From assembly GCA_014650475.1 (NCBI GenBank), contig BMVA01000013.1:1-64000 (forward strand): DNA of 64,000 bases. Reading direction: 5' to 3'. A program made the translations under genes and the position numbers. A model generated the notes under the pieces. That model did not search any database and was not told where the DNA came from. It was given only the letters and a program-made list of their open reading frames with translations. This document shows positions 50,204-60,436 of the stretch, piece after piece (position 1 is the stretch's first letter; every line of letters starts with the position of its first letter). Source of the stretch: Streptomyces albogriseolus (GTDB lineage: Bacteria > Actinomycetota > Actinomycetes > Streptomycetales > Streptomycetaceae).

Positions 50204-52237
50204 ATGACCAAGCAGGCCGAACCCCCGCCCCCGGGCGACCGGCCGACGCCGACCGCGCCACCGCCCCCGCCCGCCTGGCGGCACTGGCTATGGCCGCTGG
50301 CCGTCCTCCTGGCCGTCGGCCTGTGGGCGTGGCTGCCGGGGCTGCGCTCCGACGAGCCGGTGAAGATGGACCTGACGTACTCGAAGTTCATCGACCAGGT
50401 CGACGACGGCAAGGTCAAGTCAGTCACGATCAAGGCCAACGGTGAGACCAGCGGCACTCTCACCAACGGGCACACCTTCACCACGGCCGTCCCGGTCCAG
50501 CTGGCCGGTGACCAACTGCTGGACCGGCTGGAGGACAAGAAGGTGGCGGTGACGGCCAAGCCGCCGTCCACCTCCCCCTCCGCCGGCTCCCAGATCGTGT
50601 CCTGGATCCTGATCCTGGGCCCGTTCCTGCTCATCATCTGGTTCTGGCGCCGGATGTCGAAGGGCGCGGCCGGACACATGCAGGGCATGCTGGGCGGGGT
50701 CGGCAAGTCCAAGGTCAAGGTCTTCGACGCGGAACGGCCCGAGACCACGTTCGTGGACGTCGCGGGCTACCAGGGTGCCAAGTCCGAGATCGCCGAAGTG
50801 GTCGACTTCCTACGTAGGCCCGAACGCTACCGCCGCGCCGGGGCGATGGCGCCGCGCGGTGTGCTGATGGTCGGCCCGCCCGGCACCGGCAAGACCCTGC
50901 TGGCCCGCGCCGTCGCGGGCGAGGCGGAGGTGCCGTTCCTGTCGGTGGCCGGGTCGAGTTTCGTCGAGATGTACGTCGGTGTCGGTGCCGCACGCGTACG
51001 GGACCTGTTCACCGAGGCCCGCAAGCGGGCGCCCGCCATCGTCTTCGTCGACGAGATCGACGCGCTCGGCGGCCGCCGCGCCGCGGCCGGGCAGATCGTC
51101 TCCAACGACGAGCGGGAGCAGACCCTCAACCAACTCCTGTCCGAGATGGACGGCTTCGAGGCCACCGAAGGCATCGTCGTGCTCGCCGCCACCAACCGAC
51201 CCGAGGTCCTCGACCCGGCGCTGCTTCGCCCCGGACGCTTCGACCGGCAGGTCACCATCCCGCTGCCCACCCTGGCCGAACGTGCCGCCATCCTGGCCGT
51301 GCACTGCCAGGACAAACAGCTGGGCAAGGACGTCGACCTGGAGAAGGTGGCGCGCGGCACGCCCGGCTTCTCCGGCGCGGACCTGGCCAACCTGGCCAAC
51401 GAGGCCGCCATCGTCGCCGTACGCGACGGCCGAGAGGTCCTTCTCGCGGACGACTTCGACGCGGCCCGCGACCGCATCCTGCTCGGCCGCCGAGAGGGCT
51501 CCAACGTGCTGCTGCCCGCCGAGAAGGAAGCTGTCGCCGTCCACGAGGCCGGTCACGCCCTGGTCGCCGCGCTGTCCCCGCACGCCGACCCGGTGGCCAA
51601 GGTGACCATCCTGCCCGCTGGGCAGGCCCTCGGCGTCACCGAGCAACTTCCGCTGGTGGAACGCCACTTGTACGGCGAGGACTACCTGAACCAGACCCTG
51701 TCGGTGCGGCTCGGCGGTCGTGCGGCCGAACTTGTCGTCTTCGGCCAGGGCTCCACCGGAGCCGCCAACGACCTGGCGGGAGCCACCGAGTTGGCCACCA
51801 AGATGGTCCGCGAGTTCGGCCTGTCGCCCGCGCTCGGCCCGGTGGGCTATCCGCAGGGCGGCTCGGTATTCCTGGGCAGCGGCGGGACCGCCATGTCCAG
51901 CCGCCCCTTCGCCGAGGCCACGCAGGCCGCCATCGACGCGGAGATCGCCCGGCTGCTGCGCGAGGCCGAACAGCGGGCCACCGGCCTGCTCACCGAACAC
52001 CGTGGGCAACTGGATGAGCTGGCCGGCCTGCTCCTCACGCAGGAGACCGTGGACGGCACGGTGGTCTACGACCTGCTGGGCACCGAGCCGCCGAGTGCGC
52101 ACCCGACGGGGGAGACGATCGCGCCGCGCCGCGTCTCCGTCGCCAAGGAGCCCGCCGCGCATCGCACCCGTCACGCACACGCGACGCCCGCTGCCGGCCG
52201 GGACCGGTCCGACACGCCTCCGAAGGCCGCGTCATGA
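50204..52237 (+). CDS. ftsH: FtsH-type AAA+ membrane protease
   Basis: This 677-aa protein has a Pro-rich N-terminus, TM1 (about 28-46), an extracytoplasmic domain and TM2 (about 132-149). The AAA+ module has GPPGTGKTLLARAV (Lys230) and IVFVDEIDALGG. The M41 zinc protease has HEAGH (His447, Glu448, His451) and Asp523 in GAANDLAGATEL. It degrades misassembled membrane and cytosolic proteins using ATP. This is probably an accessory copy beside a copper ATPase; it shares ATGA with the next exporter gene. Confidence 0.95.
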   Translation: MTKQAEPPPPGDRPTPTAPPPPPAWRHWLWPLAVLLAVGLWAWLPGLRSDEPVKMDLTYSKFIDQVDDGKVKSVTIKANGETSGTLTNGHTFTTAVPVQLAGDQLLDRLEDKKVAVTAKPPSTSPSAGSQIVSWILILGPFLLIIWFWRRMSKGAAGHMQGMLGGVGKSKVKVFDAERPETTFVDVAGYQGAKSEIAEVVDFLRRPERYRRAGAMAPRGVLMVGPPGTGKTLLARAVAGEAEVPFLSVAGSSFVEMYVGVGAARVRDLFTEARKRAPAIVFVDEIDALGGRRAAAGQIVSNDEREQTLNQLLSEMDGFEATEGIVVLAATNRPEVLDPALLRPGRFDRQVTIPLPTLAERAAILAVHCQDKQLGKDVDLEKVARGTPGFSGADLANLANEAAIVAVRDGREVLLADDFDAARDRILLGRREGSNVLLPAEKEAVAVHEAGHALVAALSPHADPVAKVTILPAGQALGVTEQLPLVERHLYGEDYLNQTLSVRLGGRAAELVVFGQGSTGAANDLAGATELATKMVREFGLSPALGPVGYPQGGSVFLGSGGTAMSSRPFAEATQAAIDAEIARLLREAEQRATGLLTEHRGQLDELAGLLLTQETVDGTVVYDLLGTEPPSAHPTGETIAPRRVSVAKEPAAHRTRHAHATPAAGRDRSDTPPKAAS

Positions 52238-53772
52238 CCCGCGCCGACACCCACCGGGAGCCCCCGAATGCGGCGCACCGCTGGTGGATGCTGACGTCCG
52301 TCTGCCTGGCTTGGTTCCTGGTCCTGGCCGACGACACCGCCGTCGCTATCGCCATGCCCCCGATCGGGCGGGACCTCGGCCTCGACCTGACCGGCCTGGA
52401 GTGGGTGGTCAACCTCTACACCCTCGCCTTCGCGGTCCTGACCCTGTGGGGCGGGATGCTCGCCGACCGGTACGGGGCCAGGCCGGTCTTCCTCACCGGG
52501 CTGATGGCGTTCACCGTCTTCTCGCTGGCCGCCGGACTGTCCCCCGACGGCCCGGCGCTGATCGGGCTGCGCGCCGCCCAGGGCGCCGGAGCGGCGCTGA
52601 TGGGTCCTGCCGCCCTGTCCTTGCTGCTCGCCGCGTTCACCGGTCCGTCGCGGGCCCTCGCCCTGGGCGTGTGGTCCGGGGCCGGTGCCACGGCGCTGGC
52701 CGGAGGCCCGCTGCTCGGCGCGGCGCTCACCGCGGGCTTCGGCTGGCGGTCGATCTTCCTGCTCAACGTCGTCCTCGGACCCGTACTGTGGGCGATCGCG
52801 CGCCGTACGCTGCCTGCCCCGCAACCCCGCGCCCGCACCGGGCCGTTGGACCTCGCCGGTGGTGTCGCCTCCGCGGTCGGCCTGTCCGCCCTGATCTTCG
52901 CGCTGACCCGGGCGACCGTCTACGGCTGGACCTCGCCGAGGCTGTGGGCGCTGCTGGCCGGCGCCGTGGCGGCCCTTGCTCTCTTCGTCGTGATCGAACG
53001 CCGGGCGGCCGCACCGTTGCTGGACCTGTCGCTGCTGCGCAGGCCGAACTTCCTGGTCGGCAACGTGCTGGGGCTGGTCAGCCTCGCCGTCATGTGCAGC
53101 GTGTTCTTCTTCCTGGCGCTGTACCTCCAACTGGCCACCGGCGCCACACCGATCCGGGCGGGCCTGGCCCTGCTGCCGCTGACCCTGCTCGGCGCGGTGG
53201 TCGCACCGGCCACCGGATGGCTCGTCCCTCGTGTCGGCACCCGTGTCCTGATCGGCGCCGGGCTGCTGCTGACCGCCACCGGGCTGATCCTGCTGGCCGG
53301 CATCGACCCAGGCTGGGGGAGCTGGCAGCTGCTTCCGGGGTTGCTGGTCACCGGCCTGGGCATCGGGCTGTCGACCACCCCGATCACCACCGCCACGCTC
53401 GGCCACGTCCCCGACCACCACACCGGCATCGCGAGCGCCGCCCTGAACGCCTCCCGCACCATCGGTCTGTCGCTCGGCATCGCCGTCATGGGCACGATCG
53501 TCGCCGCCCAGTGGCCCGACGACCTCACCAAGACCAGCCCCGCCGGCACCGATCTCACCACCGGCATCGCCGACGGTATGTGGATCAACGCCGCGCTCGC
53601 GCTGGCCGCCGCGGCTCTCGCGGCCGCCGCCGTCCGCGCCGGGTCACGGCCACGGGCCGCAGTGCCGGAGGGCGCCCCCGCGCGCTCAGTGGACGGGCGG
53701 GTTCCGGCGAACCCGGGAACACCCCGGCAGTACCCCCGAGAAACTCCCACTCACCGGCGAGGAGAAAGGTGA
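52234..53772 (+). CDS. MFS exporter, DHA2 type
   Basis: This 512-aa protein is coupled to ftsH by ATGA. TM1 is LVLADDTAVAIAMPPIGRDL, then VVNLYTLAFAVLTLWGGMLA and DRYGARPVFLTGLMA; motif C is GVWSGAGATALAGGPLLGAA. About 14 TM. TM1 has AVAIAMP in place of the usual VLNVALP. The C-terminal 40 residues are Pro/Arg-rich. Substrate unknown. Confidence 0.88.
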   Translation: MTRADTHREPPNAAHRWWMLTSVCLAWFLVLADDTAVAIAMPPIGRDLGLDLTGLEWVVNLYTLAFAVLTLWGGMLADRYGARPVFLTGLMAFTVFSLAAGLSPDGPALIGLRAAQGAGAALMGPAALSLLLAAFTGPSRALALGVWSGAGATALAGGPLLGAALTAGFGWRSIFLLNVVLGPVLWAIARRTLPAPQPRARTGPLDLAGGVASAVGLSALIFALTRATVYGWTSPRLWALLAGAVAALALFVVIERRAAAPLLDLSLLRRPNFLVGNVLGLVSLAVMCSVFFFLALYLQLATGATPIRAGLALLPLTLLGAVVAPATGWLVPRVGTRVLIGAGLLLTATGLILLAGIDPGWGSWQLLPGLLVTGLGIGLSTTPITTATLGHVPDHHTGIASAALNASRTIGLSLGIAVMGTIVAAQWPDDLTKTSPAGTDLTTGIADGMWINAALALAAAALAAAAVRAGSRPRAAVPEGAPARSVDGRVPANPGTPRQYPRETPTHRRGER

Positions 53773-53778
53773 CCGACC

Positions 53779-55239
<1,461 letters not shown>

Positions 55240-55259
55240 GCCGTGAAGGAGCGGCCGTC

Positions 55260-56306
55260 ATGTCCGAGTTGCGCCGGGACCCGTTCACCCGCGACTGGGT
55301 GGCCATCGCGCCCGGACGCCGCGAGCGCCCTCAGCGGATGCCCACGCCGGCCGGATCGCCGGTACGCCGGCTTCCTGCCGCTGATCCGGCCTGCCCCTTC
55401 TGCCCCGGCCGTGAGGAGGCCACCCCGCCCGAGCTGTGGCGCCTGCCCGCCGCCGTCGACACCGCGCCCGGCGCCTGGCGGCTGCGGGTGGTGCCCAACC
55501 GCTACCCCGTGGTGGCCCCCGCCGCCCGGCCCGCCCGCCACCACACCACCGGACTGCACACCGAAGCGGAGGGCATCGGCAGCCACGAGGTCGTCATCGA
55601 ATCACCCGACCACGACTGGGACCTGCCCGACGGCGACGACACCGCCGTCGCCGACATCCTGCGCGCCTACCGCACCCGCTGCCTCGCTCTGCGCGACCGC
55701 CGCCCCGGCCTCGTCCTGCCCTTCCGCAACCACGGAGCCGCGGCTGGCACCTCGCTGCCCCACCCGCACTCGCAGATCGTCGCCACCCCAATCGTGCCCG
55801 CCCGCTTCCGTCAGCTGTTCGATGTCGCCCGCGCCTACTACGACGACCACGGCAACTGCCTGTACGTCGACCACACTGCCGCCGAACTCGCCGATGGCGA
55901 GCGCGTCATCACCGCCACCGACCACACCGCCGCGCTGGCCCCGTACGCCGCCCGTACCCCGTACGAGACCTGGATCGTGCCCCGCCGCCACCAGGCATCC
56001 TTCGCCGACGCCTGTGACGAGGACCTGGAGCAGACCGCCGTACTCCTGCGCCGGGTCCTCACGGGGCTGCGCGATCTGCTCGGCGACGTCCCCTACAACT
56101 ACGCTTTGATCAGTGCCCCCAACGGCGAGGAGATGACCGCCTACTTCGCCTGGCACCTCCAGATCGCCCCCCGTCTGACCGAGCCCGCCGGCTTCGAACT
56201 CGGCACCGGCATCGCGGTCAATCCCGTCCCTCCCGAACAGGCCGCCGCGGAGCTGCGTCAGGTCCTGGCGGCCCGCCCGGCTCGCATCGGCAGCAGCAGA
56301 CCATGA
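55260..56306 (+). CDS. galT: galactose-1-phosphate uridylyltransferase
   Basis: This 348-aa protein starts at ATG 55260 with AAGGAG upstream; GTG 55236, overlapping the previous stop, is an alternative. HIT-type GalT motifs: ACPFCPGRE (zinc Cys45/Cys48), VVPNRYPVV and the active site SLPHPHSQIVATP (His168-Pro-His170, Gln172). It transfers UMP between glucose-1-P and galactose-1-P; some relatives act as ADP-sugar phosphorylases. Next to a TreT-like enzyme it may supply or recycle the NDP-sugar. ATGA overlap leads to the next gene. Confidence 0.9.
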   Translation: MSELRRDPFTRDWVAIAPGRRERPQRMPTPAGSPVRRLPAADPACPFCPGREEATPPELWRLPAAVDTAPGAWRLRVVPNRYPVVAPAARPARHHTTGLHTEAEGIGSHEVVIESPDHDWDLPDGDDTAVADILRAYRTRCLALRDRRPGLVLPFRNHGAAAGTSLPHPHSQIVATPIVPARFRQLFDVARAYYDDHGNCLYVDHTAAELADGERVITATDHTAALAPYAARTPYETWIVPRRHQASFADACDEDLEQTAVLLRRVLTGLRDLLGDVPYNYALISAPNGEEMTAYFAWHLQIAPRLTEPAGFELGTGIAVNPVPPEQAAAELRQVLAARPARIGSSRP

Positions 56307-57415
56307 CAACGACCGGCAGCGAAGCGAGCGACCTTCCCGTGTCCTCGGACGATCTTCGCCACGGACCGGCCCCGCCGACCGCCACCGCGAAGACGGCCCG
56401 GCGGCCCCGGTGGCAGGTGTGGGCATGGTGGGCCGGTGCGATCGCCGTCGTCGCGGTCGCAGCCGTGGCGGCCGTCACGCATCGCCATGAACTGGCCGCC
56501 ACCTCCCGTCTTCTCGCGCACGTCAGCATCCCGAAACTGACGGTGGCCCTCGTCCTCGAAGCGGCCTCCTTCGTCTGGCTCGCCGCTCTCCAGCGGTGGT
56601 TGCTGCGCGGCGCGCGGGCACGGCCGGGCCTGGCCACGATGACGGGGCTCGCGTTCGGAGCCAACGCGATGGCTGGCGCGCTTCCGGGCGGTAGCGCCCT
56701 GGCCGTCGCGTGGGTGATCCGCCAGCTGCGCCGCCGGGGCATCGACCTGGCGCTCGCCGCCGCCATGCTGGTCGTCGCCGGGGCCCTGTCCGTACTGGCC
56801 CTCGCGCTGCTGCTGGCGCTGGGTGCCCTGCTGGCCGACCCGGGTGGACCGGGTGCGGGACTGCGGACCGTGGTGCTCACGTCTGCGGCGGTGCTTGCGG
56901 CCGTGATCGTGGCGGCCGTCTGCCTCACCCGGTCATCACGTTTGCGCCGCGCGATACGGCGCGTGGGGCGGTACGTCGGCGCGCGATGGCGTGCTGGTGA
57001 ACGGCTGGGACGACTCCTCGCCGACGTCCTGCACCAGGCCGAGACCATCCAGCCCGGCGTCTGGGGCTGGCGCCGCCCCTTCGGAATGGCGCTGGGCAAC
57101 TGGGTGTGCGACGCCGCCGCGCTGACGGCCGCCCTGTGGGCACTCGGCATCGACGTGCCGTGGCGAAGCCTCCTCATCGCCTACGGGCTGACCCAGATCT
57201 CCATCAGCCTGCGCCTGACCCCCGGCAGCCTGGGCATCGCCGAGGCCAGCCTGAGCACCCTGCTCGTCGTCCAAGGCATTCCTGCCGACCAGGCGATCGC
57301 CGCCGCGCTGCTGTACCGCGTCGTCAGCTTCTGGGCCGCTCAGCCGGTCGGCTGGGGCTGCTGGCTCCGCCTCACACTCCACACCAACCGTGCTGGGGAG
57401 ACGGGGTCGGAATGA
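56303..57415 (+). CDS. LPG synthase-type membrane protein (UPF0104)
   Basis: This 370-aa protein is coupled by ATGA. About eight TM segments. The layout matches the flippase-like N-terminal part of MprF and AglD2-type proteins: LVLEAASFVWLAALQRWLLR, TGLAFGANAMAGALPGGSAL, YGLTQISISLRLTPGSLGIA, EASLSTLLVVQGIP. The C-terminal synthase domain of MprF is absent. It probably moves a lipid or glycolipid across the membrane, fitting an envelope-modifying operon. Confidence 0.88.
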   Translation: MTTTGSEASDLPVSSDDLRHGPAPPTATAKTARRPRWQVWAWWAGAIAVVAVAAVAAVTHRHELAATSRLLAHVSIPKLTVALVLEAASFVWLAALQRWLLRGARARPGLATMTGLAFGANAMAGALPGGSALAVAWVIRQLRRRGIDLALAAAMLVVAGALSVLALALLLALGALLADPGGPGAGLRTVVLTSAAVLAAVIVAAVCLTRSSRLRRAIRRVGRYVGARWRAGERLGRLLADVLHQAETIQPGVWGWRRPFGMALGNWVCDAAALTAALWALGIDVPWRSLLIAYGLTQISISLRLTPGSLGIAEASLSTLLVVQGIPADQAIAAALLYRVVSFWAAQPVGWGCWLRLTLHTNRAGETGSE

Positions 57416-57447
57416 GCGGAATCGGGACGAGGGCCTTTCGGCCCAGT

Positions 57448-57462
57448 GCTAATGCCCTTAGT
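57448..57462. promoter_or_regulatory. shared palindrome, site 4
   Basis: GCTAA-TGCCC-TTAGT lies 33 bases after the LPG-type gene stop and 79 bases before the DUF2933 gene start. It marks a promoter for the DUF2933-PspA-M48 unit separate from the ftsH unit. Confidence 0.65.
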
Positions 57463-57540
57463 ACCCATGCGGGGTTGCCCTAGGCGAGGGAACGTGGAGG
57501 TCAAGGGAATTCTGGCCACAAAGAACCTTGGGAGCCGGAG

Positions 57541-57801
57541 ATGAAACCGAAACTGCTCACCGGCATCGCGGTCGCGGCCGTCGCCGCCGTCGTACTGCTC
57601 TGGCTCGGTGTCCCCCCGTACGTACTGCTCCTCATTGCCCTCGTGGCGGCCTGCCCGCTCAGCATGGCCTTCATGCACGGAGGTCATGGCGGTCATGGCA
57701 AGGCGCCGTACAAGCGCGGGGACGAGACGAGCCATCCGGACCACCAGCCTGACGGCCCAGGGCGGACCGGATTGACGAAGAAGGGCCCGCACCAGCACTG
57801 A
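57541..57801 (+). CDS. DUF2933-type His-rich membrane peptide
   Basis: This 86-aa protein starts at ATG behind GGAG. One hydrophobic hairpin (LLTGIAVAAVAAVVLLWLGV, PPYVLLLIALVAACPLSMAF) is followed by MHGGHGGHGKAPYKRG and a His-containing tail ending GPHQH. The AACPL-M-GGH core matches the broken copy at 41612. These peptides often lie near copper ATPases and multicopper oxidases and may bind metal at the membrane surface. Confidence 0.75.
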   Translation: MKPKLLTGIAVAAVAAVVLLWLGVPPYVLLLIALVAACPLSMAFMHGGHGGHGKAPYKRGDETSHPDHQPDGPGRTGLTKKGPHQH

Positions 57802-57857
57802 GCGGCACGCGCACCAGAGGTACTCACCTCGGACCACGAAGAAGGGACGGGCCGACC

Positions 57858-58643
57858 ATGAGCAGCATCGCTCGTCGTATCGCGGATCTGTTCCGGATCA
57901 AGGCGAACAAGGCGCTGGACCGCGCCGAGGATCCGCGTGAGGTGCTGGACTACTCCTACGGGCAGCAGCAGGAGTTGCTGCTGCGGGTGCGTCGCGGCGT
58001 CGCGGACGTCGCTACCAGCCGCAAGCGCCTCGAACTGCAGATGGCCACCTTGGAGCAGGCCGGCGGCAAGCTCCAGGGGCAGGCCCAACAGGCTCTCGCC
58101 GTCGGGCGGGAAGACCTCGCCCGCGAAGCCCTGGGACGTCGGACGACGGTGACCGCGCAGCTCGCCGACCTGCAAGGCCAGCATGTCGCGCTGCAGGCCC
58201 AGGAGGAGAAACTCACCCTGGCCTCGCAACGCCTCGAGGCGAAGGTGGATGCCTTCCGGACCCGCAAGGAGACCATCAAGGCCACCTACACCGCCGCCGA
58301 GGCGCAGACCCGGATCACCGAGGCGGTCACCGGCATCGGTGAGGAGATGGGTGATGTCGGGATGGCCATCCAGCGGGCCGAGGACAAGACCGAGCAGTTG
58401 CAGGCCCGTGCCGGAGCGCTGGACGAGCTGATCGCCTCCGGCGCCCTGGAGGACGCCACTCTCCCGGCCGGCCGTGACGACATCCAGGCCGAGCTGGACA
58501 GGGCGTCCGCGGGCGGTGACATCGAGCTGGAGCTGGCCCGGATGAAGGGCGAGCTCACCGCCGCCTCCGAACCGACGCCCGCACTGGAGAGCCGCGATGA
58601 CGCGGACGCGGACCGGGGGCCTGGCAAGGAGGCACCGTCGTGA
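57858..58643 (+). CDS. pspA: PspA/IM30 (ESCRT-III-like) membrane-repair protein
   Basis: This 261-aa protein begins MSSIARRIADLFRIKANKAL (amphipathic helix 0), then the long alpha-hairpin coiled coil (DYSYGQQQELLLRVRRGVAD, RRTTVTAQLADLQGQHVALQ) and later helices to about 240. The acidic tail is disordered. PspA polymers coat damaged inner membrane and preserve proton-motive force. GTGA overlap with the PspAA gene indicates co-translation. Confidence 0.92.
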   Translation: MSSIARRIADLFRIKANKALDRAEDPREVLDYSYGQQQELLLRVRRGVADVATSRKRLELQMATLEQAGGKLQGQAQQALAVGREDLAREALGRRTTVTAQLADLQGQHVALQAQEEKLTLASQRLEAKVDAFRTRKETIKATYTAAEAQTRITEAVTGIGEEMGDVGMAIQRAEDKTEQLQARAGALDELIASGALEDATLPAGRDDIQAELDRASAGGDIELELARMKGELTAASEPTPALESRDDADADRGPGKEAPS

Positions 58644-58918
58644 TCATGCGGATTCTCGGCGAGGGCCAGTACGAGATCGCCGACACCCACCTGGACAAGC
58701 TCAACGAGTTGGACGCCGTGCTGCAGTCGGTCGCCGCCGACGGCGACGAGTCGGCGTTCGCCATCTGGCTGCGGGAGCTGCTGGACGCCGTACGCGCCCT
58801 GGGCACCCCGCTCCCGGCCGACACGCTCGCGCCCTCCGACCTGATCCTCCCCGACGAGGACACCAGCCTGCACGAGGTGCGGGCGCTGCTGGCCGACGAG
58901 GGCCTGATCCCGGGCTGA
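58640..58918 (+). CDS. PspA-associated PspAA domain protein
   Basis: This 92-aa protein starts at GTG overlapping pspA; ATG 58646 is an alternative. It contains MRILGEGQYEIADTHLDKLN, LDAVLQSVAADGDESAFAIW and LPADTLAPSDLILPDED, the PspAA pattern found beside pspA in actinobacteria. It probably modulates PspA assembly and links it to the M48 peptidase encoded next. Confidence 0.88.
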   Translation: MIMRILGEGQYEIADTHLDKLNELDAVLQSVAADGDESAFAIWLRELLDAVRALGTPLPADTLAPSDLILPDEDTSLHEVRALLADEGLIPG

Positions 58919-58927
58919 TGAGGGGTG

Positions 58928-59848
58928 ATGACCGTGCGCAGCCGCTTCGCTCCCGACCGGGGGCTGACCGCCCGTATGGGCCTGACGATGTTCCTGCTCG
59001 GCCTGCTGTACGTGGCGTTCGTCGCCGTGCTGATCGCGCTGCTGAGGTCGTGGGTGCTGGTGGTGGTCATCGCCGCCGGTCTGCTGGCGGCGCAGTTCTG
59101 GTTCTCCGACCGGATCGCCCTGTTCGCGATGCGCGGCCGCATCGTCACTCCCGAGGAGCAGCCCCAGCTGCACGGCGTCATCGACCGGCTGTGCGCCACC
59201 GCGGACATGCCCAAACCGCGCGTGGCCGTCTCCCGGATGGACCTGCCCAACGCGTTCGCCACCGGCCGCAACGCCGACCACGCCGTCGTCTGCGTCACCA
59301 CCGGGCTCCAGCGCCGCCTGGAACCCGAAGAGCTGGAGGGCGTCCTCGCCCACGAGCTGTCCCACGTCGCGCACCGCGACGTCGCGGTGATCACCATCGC
59401 CTCCTTCCTGGGCGTGATCGCCGGACTCATGGTCCGCTTCGCCTTCTACTCCCAGCTCTTCGGAGGCCGCGACCGCCGCGACGACGACCAGAACACCGCC
59501 GCGCTGCTGTTCGCGGTCATGGCGGTCTCCGCCCTCGTCTACGCCCTCAGCTTCCTGCTCATCCGCGCCCTGTCCCGCTACCGCGAACTGGCCGCCGACC
59601 GGGCCGCCGCCCTGCTCACCGGCCGCCCCTCCGCGCTGGCGTCGGCGCTGACCAAGGTCACGGGAGACATCGCCCGCATCCCCACCCAGGACCTTCGCAC
59701 CGCGCAGGCCTTCAACGCCTTCTTCTTCACCCCCGCCCTCGGACCGGGCTCGACCGTGGCGAACCTGTTCTCCACCCACCCCACCCTGGAGCGCCGCCTC
59801 GACCAACTCGCCGAGATCTCCGCCGAGCTGGGCCGCCCGGCGCCATGA
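58928..59848 (+). CDS. htpX: M48-family membrane metallopeptidase, HtpX-like
   Basis: This 306-aa protein has two N-terminal TM segments (about 17-37, 40-58). The zinc site is AHELSHVAHRD (His142, Glu143, His146) with Glu220 in YRELAADRAA. Another hydrophobic pair lies between (about 155-205). It degrades damaged membrane proteins and complements FtsH. PspA-PspAA-M48 is a recurrent actinobacterial trio. Confidence 0.92.
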   Translation: MTVRSRFAPDRGLTARMGLTMFLLGLLYVAFVAVLIALLRSWVLVVVIAAGLLAAQFWFSDRIALFAMRGRIVTPEEQPQLHGVIDRLCATADMPKPRVAVSRMDLPNAFATGRNADHAVVCVTTGLQRRLEPEELEGVLAHELSHVAHRDVAVITIASFLGVIAGLMVRFAFYSQLFGGRDRRDDDQNTAALLFAVMAVSALVYALSFLLIRALSRYRELAADRAAALLTGRPSALASALTKVTGDIARIPTQDLRTAQAFNAFFFTPALGPGSTVANLFSTHPTLERRLDQLAEISAELGRPAP

Positions 59849-59880
59849 CCCTGAAGCGCACACCGTCAGGAGTACGGGAC

Positions 59881-60144
59881 ATGAGCGACGACTCGGCACC
59901 GACGGCCCAGCGGGCCCTGGTGGTCGACGACGAGGTGGAACTCGGCCGCCTGGTCGGGGACTACCTGTCCCGCGAGGGCTTCGCCGTGGACGTCGTACGC
60001 AACGGCGCCGACGCGTTGGAGCTGGCCCGTACGACAGCGCCGGACGTCGTCGTGCTCGATGTATGTGGGGAGCGTCCGCCAACGGCAAGAAGGACGGCAC
60101 CCTGCCGGTCCGGCAGGGTGAGCGGATCAGGCTGGTCCTGGTGA
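59881..60144 (+). pseudogene. response-regulator receiver fragment
   Basis: It starts at ATG with AGGAG eight bases upstream: AQRALVVDDEVELGRLVGDY, LSREGFAVDVVRNGADALEL, then TTAPDVVVLDV with the phosphoacceptor Asp. At about 60060 the sequence switches into a multicopper oxidase gene in another frame, and the receiver reading runs out of frame to a stop at 60144. The rest of the receiver and the output domain are lost. Confidence 0.85.
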
Positions 60145-60365
60145 ACAAGTCCATGATGTGGCACCCGATCCATCTGCACGGCCACACCTTCCAGGTGGAC
60201 ACCGGCTCCACCCCGGGACCGCGCAAGGACTCGGTCATCGTCCCGCCCATGAGCCGGATCACCGTGGAGTTGGACGCGAACAACCCGGGCCAGTGGGCGC
60301 TGCACTGCCACAACATCTACCACGCGGAGGCGGGCATGTTGACCATGCTCTCCTACGTCAAGTAG
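60063..60365 (+). pseudogene. multicopper oxidase C-terminal fragment
   Basis: A 100-aa frame contains HPIHLHGHTFQV and the final copper ligand block HCHNIYHAEAGM of laccase/CopA-type multicopper oxidases. The type 1 and trinuclear ligands are intact in this piece. The first two cupredoxin domains are missing; the 5' side is the receiver fragment. A deletion fused two genes. The fragment cannot form a complete enzyme alone. Confidence 0.88.
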
Positions 60366-60385
60366 CCGCCATCCCCTCCCCGGGG

Positions 60386-60413
60386 GACCGCCGCTGCCAC
60401 GGCAGCGGCGGTC
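60386..60413. terminator. intrinsic terminator
   Basis: Perfect 13-bp arms GACCGCCGCTGCC and complement with a 2-base loop lie 20 bases after the oxidase fragment stop and 24 bases before the convergent histidine kinase stop. It is likely bidirectional. Confidence 0.85.
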
Positions 60414-60436
60414 AAGCGCTGTGTAAACGGGGGCCG

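Noticed and set aside
58286-60316. Long minus-strand open frame of 676 codons opposite PspA, PspAA and M48 genes
   Set aside because: It is antisense to clearly conserved genes, is Arg/Gly/Gln-rich and has no family motif; high GC3 produces such shadows.
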